Of a stretch of 21,079 nt of DNA, positions 5,255 to 13,540 are shown in pieces. The DNA is from JAZLGI01 sp045616225 (GTDB lineage: Bacteria; Spirochaetota; Spirochaetia; Sphaerochaetales; Sphaerochaetaceae). The notes below the pieces were generated by a model. The model ran no database searches. It was not told where the DNA came from and saw only the letters and a program-made list of their open reading frames with translations. The position numbers were made by a program, and so were the translations under genes. Position 1 is the stretch's first letter; every line of letters begins with the position of its first letter. The stretch is taken from contig JAZLGI010000095.1 in assembly GCA_045616225.1 (NCBI GenBank), forward strand, positions 1 to 21,079, given 5' to 3'.

Positions 5255-6907
5255 CTATTCATAATCACTCTGACCAATAAATTCACGTAGTATAGAATCA
5301 CTTGGAACAAACCTCTCGGATATTGAGTAAAAATTGTGTAAAAACTTAAGAAGTCTTCTTGCCATAGAATATGCTTGTTTATTTTCAGGTCCAACTTCCA
5401 TTAAAAGCGGAGTAACATAAGAAGAAAGAACACCAAGTTCATAATCCAAAGCACTATTGAACATTACATCTGCATTATTCTGAAAAGGGAAAATGTGAAT
5501 TCTCTCCCCTTTTTCCACATCAGACCACATCTGAAGCGTTTCAATAGCTTCAACACCTCTTGTTCTGTTATCTCTGACTATTCTTCTTATTATTCTGTTA
5601 TCTGTGGTAGAAACTCTGTTATGGTCATCCAGATTTAGCTGTGTCAGGGCAGAAATATAGACAGAAAACCTATCTTTCTCTGGTACAGTTTCCATAAACT
5701 TTGGATTAAGACCATGAATACCCTCTATGACAAACTTTGTGTTTTCTGACAGTTTTACAGATTTACTTCTGAGAGTCTGTTGCTGTTTAGCAAAATTCCA
5801 TTCAGGTAAAAACACTTCTTTCCCGTTGAATATATCTAACATGTTTTGTTCAAAAAGATTAAACCTCAATGCCTCAACACATTCATAATCCGGTTCGCCT
5901 TTTGAATTTAAAGGAAGTTCTGTTCTTGGCTTATAATAATCATCCAGAGATATTCTTATTGTCTCATACCCAAGCATACTAAGCTGTTCACAGAGCTTTT
6001 TTGCAAAAGTAGTTTTTCCCGAAGAAGAAGGACCGGCAACAAAAACTGCCTTGGCTGCCTTTTCTGCAATCATGTCTGCAATTAAAGCAATCTTTCTCCT
6101 TTGCAAAGATTCACATAGCCTTACGTAAGAATCAACAGACCCCTCTGATATCTTTTTATTCATCTCACCTACAGAAGGAACTCCAAGAATCTTACCCCAT
6201 CTCTTGTACTCATCAAAAACCGCAAAGAGATTCTCATTATCCCTAAACGGAGAAGCAATATGAAGAGTATCAGAAGAAACCGGATACCTAAGCAACATGC
6301 CGCTTTTGTAAGGTTTTAGTTCCCAGACACTGAGTAATTCTGTATTAGGTACTATAGGTTCATAGGCAACATCCATGTAGTCTTTTATACAAAAGACTTT
6401 TACTTCCGGTTCATTTTTAAAAGAAAGCAGTTTTGCTGTTTCATGTAAATTATTGTTTTTAAAAAAGCAATAAGCCTTGTCAAACGGCACAATGCTTTCT
6501 TCTATGAACAGTTTTTCATTGCACAGACTCTCCATTTTGGAAGAAATCAGCGAAATGTCAAATTCTCCGTCGTCTGAAAAAGAAAAATAAAAACCATCAC
6601 CAAGAGAATGTCCTATAACCAATCTTCTTTTTGGATAAACAAGTTTTGCAGAATAACAAAGAAGATAACATAGACTATGTCTGTAGATTCTTCTGCCCAA
6701 AGAATCAAAAGCCCTTATAACATCCAACCTACCGGAAGATTGCACATAAGAACTCAGAGATACAGCTCTTGAATTATAGAACGCTCCAACAATTGGGTTT
6801 TCACTGTATGAATTAGAAAGCTCAAAACCTGCATTCATAAGGCAGTCGCTTACTTTTGTAAATTTCTCAAAAGAGTATTCTTTGTTATCAATAATAAGTT
6901 TTATCAT
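5255..6907 (-). CDS. Nucleoside (uridine) kinase with TGS/ThrRS-like N-terminal region
   Basis: 550 residues. Residues 1-60 look like a TGS-type domain; around 95-110 is IGHSLGDGFYFSF, resembling the HSxxDGFYYDF segment of the threonyl-tRNA synthetase editing-domain family. The C-terminal half is a P-loop kinase of the uridine kinase/phosphoribulokinase class: AGPSSSGKTTFAKKL (Walker A, about 291-305), SLDDYYKPRTELP (substrate loop), VIEGIHGLNP (Walker B region) and RRIVRDNRTRG (LID arginines). This fused architecture is known as a conserved nucleoside kinase in anaerobes. AGGA precedes the ATG. It stops with TAG, which matters for judging the TAG in the binding-protein gene. It lies downstream of a transporter operon but behind a hairpin, so it is probably its own unit. 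Confidence 0.85.
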   Translation of the reverse strand: MIKLIIDNKEYSFEKFTKVSDCLMNAGFELSNSYSENPIVGAFYNSRAVSLSSYVQSSGRLDVIRAFDSLGRRIYRHSLCYLLCYSAKLVYPKRRLVIGHSLGDGFYFSFSDDGEFDISLISSKMESLCNEKLFIEESIVPFDKAYCFFKNNNLHETAKLLSFKNEPEVKVFCIKDYMDVAYEPIVPNTELLSVWELKPYKSGMLLRYPVSSDTLHIASPFRDNENLFAVFDEYKRWGKILGVPSVGEMNKKISEGSVDSYVRLCESLQRRKIALIADMIAEKAAKAVFVAGPSSSGKTTFAKKLCEQLSMLGYETIRISLDDYYKPRTELPLNSKGEPDYECVEALRFNLFEQNMLDIFNGKEVFLPEWNFAKQQQTLRSKSVKLSENTKFVIEGIHGLNPKFMETVPEKDRFSVYISALTQLNLDDHNRVSTTDNRIIRRIVRDNRTRGVEAIETLQMWSDVEKGERIHIFPFQNNADVMFNSALDYELGVLSSYVTPLLMEVGPENKQAYSMARRLLKFLHNFYSISERFVPSDSILREFIGQSDYE

Positions 6908-6947
6908 TGTTTTTTATCCTGCAGCCTTACTACAATCTATAAAGAAT

Positions 6948-6984
6948 AACCCTTCTAAAGAGGTCATGCTCTTTGAGAAGGGTT
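6948..6984 (-). terminator. Strong hairpin after the ABC permease
   Basis: On the minus strand AACCCTTCT-C-AAAGAG, loop CATGAC, CTCTTT-A-GAAGGGTT: a long near-perfect stem in the 98-nt gap between permease and kinase. The following ATTCTTTAT is only moderately T-rich, so it may be a terminator or an mRNA-stabilising structure. Confidence 0.6.
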
Positions 6985-7005
6985 TTAGTTATAAAGCAAA
7001 TACAG

Positions 7006-8661
7006 CTATAAAGCAACTTCTTTATTTCCAGTCACCTTCATGTAAATCAAAAGTGAAAGAATTGTTGTTACAGTAAGAATAGTTGCATAAGCTGCGGCAA
7101 TTCCATAGTTTCCACGGCTTACGTATGTATAAACAGCAAGCGTGAGTGTAACCGTTTTGAGGTTATAAAGAATAATTGCAGTAGAAAGCTCTGTAATAAT
7201 TGTAACCCAACTTAAGATTGCTCCTGACATTATTCCGTTTCCCATCATAGGAACAGTGATTCGGAAGAAAGTTTTAAGTTTTGAAGCACCTAAACTTATT
7301 GAAGCTTCTTCAATACTCATAGGAATCTGCTGAAGAACTGCAACAGAAGACCTTATTGTATAAGGTATTCTTCTTATAACCAGGGCAATAATCATTATGG
7401 CAGCTGTACCTGTAAGTACTAAAGGGCCTCTGTTAAATCCCATAATAAGGGCAATACCTACAACAGAACCCGGAATGATGTAAGGAATCATTGAAGTCGT
7501 ATCTATGACTTTGTTCATTGCATTTGATCTTCTTACAACAAGATATGCAATTAGGATTGCCAAAACAATTACAATTGCAAGAGCGCACAAACCAATGATA
7601 AATGTGTTAGGTATTGCTTTCTTGAGATGACTGAATGCAAATTTGTAGCTTTCAAGAGAATACCCTTCAACAAAAATTTTTCCGCGGGTTTTCTGGAAAG
7701 AAGAATAAATGACATAAACCTGAGGCATAAAAGAAAGACCCACTACAAACCAACAGTAGAAGTTCATAAGGAAGTTTTTTATGCCATGTGCCTGCTTTCT
7801 TTCAATAGAATGCAGTGCATTCATAGTAAATCTATGCCTGCTGTTTATATAATTCTGAATGAGGAAAATGACACCTGTAATTAAAATTGCTATAACAGAA
7901 ACCGCAGCACCAAAGGTATGGTCTCCTCCAAGTTCACTGAAATATGCATTGTAAATTACAACAGGGAATGTCTGATAACCTTCTCCTATTAATAAAGGAG
8001 TTCCGAAATCTGCAAAAGCCCTCATAAAAACAAGCAATGTTGCAGCAATAATAGTTGGCATACACAATGGTATTACAACAACAAAAAAGCGTTTAATTTT
8101 GCCGCAACCCATATTTTCAGATGCTTCAAGAAGTGAATTATCTATGTTTTTCAAAGCACCGCAGAGATACAAAAACACCAAAGGAAACAGCTGAAGAGAA
8201 AGAACAAGAAGAATTCCCTTAAAACCGTAAATACTGCCAACTTCTATTCCCAGAAGATTCAAGAGCTGAGTAATATATCCGTTTCTTCCCAAAAGAACTA
8301 TCCATGAATAAGCACCTATAAACGGTGCTGACATGGAACATAGGATAATCAGAACTTGAAGTACAGATTTTCCCTTAATCTCATACATCTGATAGAAATA
8401 TGCAAGAGGAACACCAATTATCAAAGTCACAACCGTAGTTGCAATACTAACCTTTAAACTGTTGAAAATAGTCTCTACATAGTATTTTTGGCTGAAAAAA
8501 GTTTTAAAAGCTTTTAATGAAAACTTTCCATCTACCATTACAGAAACTTTCAACAGAGAAACCAAGGGATAAATAAGGAAAATTGCATAAATTGCCAATA
8601 CGGAAAAAGAAACAACTTTCCAAACATCCATGCCTTTTTTCTTTGTCAAAGTTGCTTCCAT
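7006..8661 (-). CDS. Fused ABC permease, Fbp/Afu/phosphonate family
   Basis: 551 residues, about 12 membrane segments in two homologous halves, so one chain supplies both permease halves of an inner-membrane importer. Two EAA cytoplasmic loops that dock the ATPase are visible: EASENMGCGKIKRFFVVVIP in the first half and EEASISLGASKLKTFFRITVP in the second. The start overlaps the stop of the ATPase gene by one base (TGATG), indicating translational coupling. It stops with TAG. The family covers ferric iron (FbpB), hexose phosphate (AfuB) and 2-aminoethylphosphonate transport; the substrate cannot be assigned from sequence. Its cognate binding-protein gene is interrupted by a stop, so this system may be inactive. 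Confidence 0.85.
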   Translation of the reverse strand: MEATLTKKKGMDVWKVVSFSVLAIYAIFLIYPLVSLLKVSVMVDGKFSLKAFKTFFSQKYYVETIFNSLKVSIATTVVTLIIGVPLAYFYQMYEIKGKSVLQVLIILCSMSAPFIGAYSWIVLLGRNGYITQLLNLLGIEVGSIYGFKGILLVLSLQLFPLVFLYLCGALKNIDNSLLEASENMGCGKIKRFFVVVIPLCMPTIIAATLLVFMRAFADFGTPLLIGEGYQTFPVVIYNAYFSELGGDHTFGAAVSVIAILITGVIFLIQNYINSRHRFTMNALHSIERKQAHGIKNFLMNFYCWFVVGLSFMPQVYVIYSSFQKTRGKIFVEGYSLESYKFAFSHLKKAIPNTFIIGLCALAIVIVLAILIAYLVVRRSNAMNKVIDTTSMIPYIIPGSVVGIALIMGFNRGPLVLTGTAAIMIIALVIRRIPYTIRSSVAVLQQIPMSIEEASISLGASKLKTFFRITVPMMGNGIMSGAILSWVTIITELSTAIILYNLKTVTLTLAVYTYVSRGNYGIAAAYATILTVTTILSLLIYMKVTGNKEVAL

Positions 8662-9785
8662 CAGTCTCTATCTCCGTAAATATCCAAATCGTTGACTACA
8701 CCTTGAACAAGATTCTTTTTCCCTTCTGAATCAAAGATATTAATCTTTTCAGTTTTGATTCCAAGTGAAATTTCAGTACCCTTTTCAATAATAGAATCTA
8801 TCTGAGATTCCTGAATAATCTCTGCCTTGGTGCCATCTGTAAAATGAACAAAATAATGAGTATTAAGTCCAAGGAATACAGCATCATCCACAACCGCCCT
8901 AATTCCGTCTTTTTCCTTATTCTGAACAACCAACTCTTCCGGTCTGATAGAAGCAATAATGTCTCTTTCTCTGGCTTCTGATTCAAGGACTTTCTTAATC
9001 TCTGTTTTAAACCCGCCTACTGTAATGAAAGTTTTGCCATCTTCAACGTCAAGTTTGGATTTAATTACATTTGTATGACCTATAAATGTTGCAACAAAGA
9101 GATTTGCAGGTCTCTGATAAAGCATTTTAGGAGTTCCTATCTGCTGAATATCACCTGCGTTCATAACGGCAATTCTATCGGAAACAGCCATGGCTTCTTC
9201 CTGATCATGTGTAACATAAACACAGGTAATACCAATTGAATTTTGGATTTCCTTGATAACAGTTCTCATTTCTACTCTTAGCTTTGCATCAAGGTTTGAC
9301 AAAGGTTCATCCATTAAAAGGACATCAGGTGTAATAGCCAAAGCACGGGCAAGAGCTACACGCTGTTGTTGTCCTCCGGAAAGACGTTCCGGCATACGAT
9401 CGCGGTATTCCTCAATCTTCATTAATTTAAGGAATTTTTCTGTTTTGGACAAAATCTCGTTTTTTGGAAGCTTACGGTTTTTTAGACCAAAAGCAACATT
9501 CTTCTCTACCGTCATATTAGGAAAAATTGCATAGTTCTGGAAAACCATACCAATATTTCTGGCAGCCGGATCCATGTCGTTTATCCTTGTTTCGTTAAAA
9601 AAGAAATCTCCGCCTTCAATTGAGTTGAATCCTGCAATCATACGAAGCAATGTTGTCTTACCACATCCAGATGGACCAAGGAGGGTGAAAAACTCCCCCT
9701 CCTTGATATCCAGTGATAAGTCAGAAATAATCGTGTTGTTGCCATATTTTTTTACAGCATCTTTGATTTTGATTTTAACACTCAT
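8661..9785 (-). CDS. ABC transporter ATPase (Fbp/Pot type)
   Basis: 374 residues. Walker A GPSGCGKT at 37-44, signature LSGGQQQRVALARAL, Walker B LLMDEPLSNLD and H-loop VTHDQEEAMA are intact, followed by a C-terminal TOBE-like region. It energises the adjacent permease. SD AGAGAGG precedes the ATG. It sits 28 nt after the interrupted binding-protein gene and overlaps the permease start by one base. Confidence 0.9.
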   Translation of the reverse strand: MSVKIKIKDAVKKYGNNTIISDLSLDIKEGEFFTLLGPSGCGKTTLLRMIAGFNSIEGGDFFFNETRINDMDPAARNIGMVFQNYAIFPNMTVEKNVAFGLKNRKLPKNEILSKTEKFLKLMKIEEYRDRMPERLSGGQQQRVALARALAITPDVLLMDEPLSNLDAKLRVEMRTVIKEIQNSIGITCVYVTHDQEEAMAVSDRIAVMNAGDIQQIGTPKMLYQRPANLFVATFIGHTNVIKSKLDVEDGKTFITVGGFKTEIKKVLESEARERDIIASIRPEELVVQNKEKDGIRAVVDDAVFLGLNTHYFVHFTDGTKAEIIQESQIDSIIEKGTEISLGIKTEKINIFDSEGKKNLVQGVVNDLDIYGDRD

Positions 9786-9813
9786 TTTCTAACCTCTCTT
9801 ATTTTTGTTTGAA

Positions 9814-10869
9814 TTACTTGCTGTATTTCTGAACAATAGCGTTGAATCTGTCACACCATGCACTCTTGTTTGTTCCGCAGAGCTCAAGATCTTCATAAGC
9901 AACATTAATATTTGCCATAGGAATCATGTTTGCAGAAGCATTGTTGATTGCAGGGTTAACAGGTCTTGCGTTTGACTTTCCTACTTCTGTCTGACCTTCG
10001 TCTGAAATAAGCCAATCCATGAAAGCCTTTGCATTGTCCATATTCTTTGCACCCTTGATAATTGCAGCACCGGCTGGAAGCCATACAGCACCTTCATCTG
10101 GGTAAACTACCTTAACATCCGGAGTTCCGTTGTCAAGAAGAGTAATACATGGGTCTTCATAAGAAACACCTACTGCATATTCTCCTGAAGCTGTTCCTTT
10201 GTAAATTGCAGAAGAAGATCCAAGAATCTTTCCGTCAAGCTGTGCACAGAACTGTTCTACCCATCCCCAAGCTTTTTCATCATAAGGTTCTTTTCCCATG
10301 ACAAGAAGCATGTTTGTGAGTTCTGCCCAAGCAGATGAAGAAGCAGCTGCATTACCCATAGCAATATAGCCTTTGAGTCTTGGGTCAAGAAGATCTGCAT
10401 AACCTGTGAATAAATCAGGATTAATACCAAGTTTTTCCATGACCTTTGTGTTGATAATAAGAGCAGCAGAACCATCAAGACAGTATCTTGTTACACAACC
10501 GTTCTGGTTTCTGTAAGCTTCAGGAAGTTTGTCATTTCCCTTTGCTACATATGGTTCAAAATAATCTTTGTATGTGTTTCCGTTTGCAAAGTTAACACCG
10601 CCGTACCAGACATCTGCCTGAGGGTTTCCGGCTTCTGCTTCAACTCTGGAAATAACTTCACCTGTTCCCATGCTGAGAACCTAAACATCTACACCGTAAA
10701 GCTCACCAAATGTGTAAGCTGCATCTACAAGGGCATCTGAGTTTGGTGAATAAATAACAAGTTCACCACCAAGAGCCTTTCCTGATTCTTTACTTTCTGA
10801 TGATCCGTTAGCAAATGCTGAGAAAACAAGTGCTACAACGAGCATCATTACAACTAAAGACTTTTTCAT
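9814..10869 (-). pseudogene. Solute-binding protein interrupted by an in-frame TAG
   Basis: The start is ATG 10869 with AGGAGG seven bases upstream, giving the same signal peptide style (VFSAFANG) as the binding protein at 16413-17447. Codon 63 is TAG (plus-strand 10681-10683), in the stretch FGELYGVDV-stop-VLSMGTGEVISRV; the frame on both sides is continuous and otherwise intact to the natural stop at 9814. The paralogue is a similar 344 residues. A single change of a sense codon such as GAG or CAG explains it. Neighbouring genes (kinase, permease) end with TAG, so TAG is a normal stop here and suppression is unlikely. The product would be periplasmic and would deliver substrate to the downstream permease. 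A sequencing or strain-level mutation is possible. An ATG four codons after the stop would give a product without a signal peptide. Confidence 0.8.
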
Positions 10870-10909
10870 AATCATTCCTCCTAAAAGAATGTAATAAACA
10901 TATTTGATA

Positions 10910-10938
10910 ATTATAGAACCGCAAATAACGGTTTGCAA
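10910..10938 (-). promoter_or_regulatory. Strong promoter with inverted repeat in the spacer
   Basis: On the minus strand TTGCAA, a 17-nt spacer and a perfect TATAAT. The spacer contains AACCG-TTATTTG-CGGTT, with GCAAA/TTTGC nested across it, a plausible repressor site. It starts just after the HAD gene stop and drives the second transporter operon separately from the first. Confidence 0.65.
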
Positions 10939-10945
10939 GAAAAAA

Positions 10946-11725
10946 TCAGATTAAGGAAAAATGCCGTAAAGCAAACTCTATTCCGTCTTCATCTATATCT
11001 TTTGTGACAAAGTCAGCAACATCTTTTACAGAATCTACAGCATTTCCCATGGCAACACCAATGCCAGCAAATTGAATCATTTTCATGTCATTTAAGCTGT
11101 CTCCAATGGCCATGGTTTCCTCTTTCTTTAAACCATACAAATTAGAAAAAAACTCTATTCCTTTTGCTTTATCACAGCCCTTGCTGACAACATCTACCCC
11201 CAAAGGAGACCATCTCTGAAAACAAATATCAGGAATCTTGTCATTAAGCATCTTTTCATCTTCAAGCCTAATGTCATAACAGACTGCCAAAAACAACGGA
11301 TTTCCCGTGTACTCAGATATTCTATGGTCTAGAATCTTCAAATCTCCGCAAGCTTTTTTTATCGCATCACTGGCAAAATTTATGTAAACATCATCCTTTT
11401 CTACAAAACTCATTGGAATTGTCTTTGAGTTAAACAAATTTATAAGAGCTTTTAGAGTTTTCCCGTGAAAAGGGTTTTCGTAAAGAGTATTTAAGTTTTC
11501 ATCAAGGCATAACTGACCATTGAGAAGAACATACCCGTCAAACGATATTTCTTTATACTCAGATAAGATACCCATTTCAGGAATACTTCTTCCCGTTGAG
11601 AGAATAACCTTCACTCCCATGTCGTGCAAAGAATTCAATGCCTTTACTGCACTGGGAGGAATCTGCTGTTTTTTGTGAGAATAAATTGTGTAATCAAAAT
11701 CAACGAAGACAGCCTTAATACTCAT
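10946..11725 (-). CDS. Cof-type HAD phosphatase
   Basis: 259 residues of the HAD IIB class: catalytic motif DFDYT near residue 10 (nucleophile Asp and acid/base Asp), STGR (motif II region), DKAKGIEFF (Lys motif) and GDSLNDMKMI (metal-binding motif IV). These soluble enzymes dephosphorylate sugar phosphates, nucleotides or related small molecules. It follows the ComB-like gene by 15 nt and is the last gene of the first transporter operon, which suggests it acts on the imported compound or a product of it. No clear SD, so translational coupling is likely. Confidence 0.85.
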   Translation of the reverse strand: MSIKAVFVDFDYTIYSHKKQQIPPSAVKALNSLHDMGVKVILSTGRSIPEMGILSEYKEISFDGYVLLNGQLCLDENLNTLYENPFHGKTLKALINLFNSKTIPMSFVEKDDVYINFASDAIKKACGDLKILDHRISEYTGNPLFLAVCYDIRLEDEKMLNDKIPDICFQRWSPLGVDVVSKGCDKAKGIEFFSNLYGLKKEETMAIGDSLNDMKMIQFAGIGVAMGNAVDSVKDVADFVTKDIDEDGIEFALRHFSLI

Positions 11726-11740
11726 TGTAGAACAACGCTC

Positions 11741-12430
11741 TCAAACATCAATTTTAATCATTTCTATTGGATTTTTAGAAGTGTCTGCTTTTAAAACAAA
11801 ATCAAAAACATTTGGTACAAGACACATGAAAAAGTCAGGTTCAGGGAATTCCATTCTCTTTCTGTCAAAAAATTTACTTCCTGCAGTGTTCTTTAAGTCT
11901 GCTATTTCATCATGAATGTTCAATTCATTATCCAGAAGTAAAGATTTGATGTAATTTGCACACAAAGTGTCCTCAGCAGATTCTTCTGTCCCGTTAAGTC
12001 CCATACAGACAAGAGTAACAATCTGGGGATTCTGTTTTTTGATATAACGGGCAATTGCTTTTGCATTAACCAAGCTTCCGGAGATTATTTCAGTTGCATT
12101 TGAAGCAAAAACAATTCCCTGTGTTCCTGCACTTGTACTGTGAACAACGGTTTTACCCTTTAACTGTGGAACCGTAGTAAGATAGTAAGGGGAATTACCA
12201 CTGTCAAAACCTTCCAGTTTTATTCCCTTTCGTTCTCCCACAAGATAATAATCCGGATTCTGTCTCTTTAGCTCCAGACAATCTTCTACTCTGCCCATTG
12301 GCAGAATTTTCCTTACACCCAAATCTGCAAGAAAACATTCAACAGTAAATGCCCTGAATACATCAATAATAACAGTCAGCCCTTGAGCCTGTTTTGCACC
12401 CTCGAGCTGACCTAAAATTCTAATTTCCAT
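11741..12430 (-). CDS. comB: ComB-family 2-phosphosulfolactate phosphatase-like protein
   Basis: 229 residues. Family motifs: VIIDVFRAFTVECFLADLG near the N-terminus, LVGERKG, EGFDSGNSP, VVHSTSAGTQG and the late acidic ES-AEDTLCANYI segment. ComB removes phosphate from 2-phosphosulfolactate in coenzyme M biosynthesis in methanogens; bacterial homologues occur without known coenzyme M, so the true substrate here is open. The start overlaps the upstream ATPase stop by one base (TAATG), so it belongs firmly to the transporter operon. That link makes a sulfo- or phospho-organic substrate attractive, as inference. Key residues appear intact. Confidence 0.8.
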   Translation of the reverse strand: MEIRILGQLEGAKQAQGLTVIIDVFRAFTVECFLADLGVRKILPMGRVEDCLELKRQNPDYYLVGERKGIKLEGFDSGNSPYYLTTVPQLKGKTVVHSTSAGTQGIVFASNATEIISGSLVNAKAIARYIKKQNPQIVTLVCMGLNGTEESAEDTLCANYIKSLLLDNELNIHDEIADLKNTAGSKFFDRKRMEFPEPDFFMCLVPNVFDFVLKADTSKNPIEMIKIDV

Positions 12431-13539
12431 TAAATTAATTGCCTCTTGTTTCTTTCTGCTTCTGCTGCTTCATCATCTGCAGGATACCAAATAGGCTCAA
12501 TAAATTTAACGCAACATCCTTCCTGAGCATCAAATCTTATTCTATGAGGAGTCTGAATCTTAACAAGCTGCTCTCCTACCGGAACAAGATATTCTGTTCT
12601 ATCTGTAAGGAATATTCTCTTTTCTACATGAGTCTTGAAACCATCTTCTGAAGACTTAGTTATTTCTATCTCGTTAGGACGGGTAGCTACAACCATCTTT
12701 CCGGAAACTCCCTTTGGAATAGAAATCTTAAGTTCCTGAGAACTTCCAACCGGATAAACCTTACCGCCCTTAACTTCTACGTTAATGAAGGTACTTTCTC
12801 CCAAGAAGTTATGAACAAATCTGCTGTTTGGTTTGTTGTACAGATTTTCAGGAGTATCAATCTGCATGATTTTACCCATATCACAGACCATCATTCTGTC
12901 ACTGATAGCCATAGCTTCGCTCTGATCGTGTGTTACGAAAATAATTGTAAAACCAAACTTCTTCTGAAGAGCCTTAATCTCAAATCTCATAGTCTCACGG
13001 AGCTTTGGATCCAAATTTGACAGAGGTTCATCCAAGAGCATGACCTTTGGATTTGTGACAATAGCTCTTGCAAGAGCAATTCTCTGCTGCTGACCGCCGG
13101 AAAGTTCTCCAGGATAAACATTTTCAAGCCCTTTGAGACTTGTATGCATAAGAGCTTCATCAACCCTTTGTTTTATCTCGGACTTATTGACTTTCTTTAT
13201 TGCCAGAGGGAATGCGACATTGTCAAAAACCGTCATATGCGGCCAGACGGCAAAAGCCTGGAAAACCATTCCAAGACCTCTGTCCTCAGGTGGTATGTAA
13301 AGCTTTTTCTCACTTGAAGATACAAGCTTTCCACAAAGCTCAATTTCTCCATGTGTAAGATCTTCAAAACCGGCAATCATTCTGAGTGTTGTTGATTTTC
13401 CGCAACCTGAAGGTCCCAGGAAAGAAAAGCATTCTCCCTCTTTGACACTAATGTTAAAATTATCAACTGCAGTAATATCTCCAAGGGTCTTTGTTGTAAA
13501 AATTTTTGTTACATTTCTTAATACAATCTGGTCTGCCAT
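12430..13539 (-). CDS. ABC transporter ATPase, second in the operon
   Basis: 369 residues, with Walker A GPSGCGKS at 42-49, LSGGQQQRIALARAI, LLDEPLSNLD and VTHDQSEAMA all intact, then a TOBE-like C-terminus. It starts one base after the permease stop and shares a base with the ComB start. Together with the ATPase at 15274-16350 it gives this operon two different ATPases for one permease chain, suggesting a heterodimer or an alternative motor. Confidence 0.9.
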   Translation of the reverse strand: MADQIVLRNVTKIFTTKTLGDITAVDNFNISVKEGECFSFLGPSGCGKSTTLRMIAGFEDLTHGEIELCGKLVSSSEKKLYIPPEDRGLGMVFQAFAVWPHMTVFDNVAFPLAIKKVNKSEIKQRVDEALMHTSLKGLENVYPGELSGGQQQRIALARAIVTNPKVMLLDEPLSNLDPKLRETMRFEIKALQKKFGFTIIFVTHDQSEAMAISDRMMVCDMGKIMQIDTPENLYNKPNSRFVHNFLGESTFINVEVKGGKVYPVGSSQELKISIPKGVSGKMVVATRPNEIEITKSSEDGFKTHVEKRIFLTDRTEYLVPVGEQLVKIQTPHRIRFDAQEGCCVKFIEPIWYPADDEAAEAERNKRQLI

Positions 13540-13540
13540 A

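Noticed and set aside
10681..10683. TAG read through as a sense codon (suppression, pyrrolysine)
   Set aside because: Adjacent real genes (kinase at 5255, permease at 7006) terminate with TAG; no recoding structure is apparent.
10870..10938. 23-codon N-terminal extension of the interrupted binding protein
   Set aside because: It covers the promoter and SD; the signal peptide begins at 10869 as in the paralogue.
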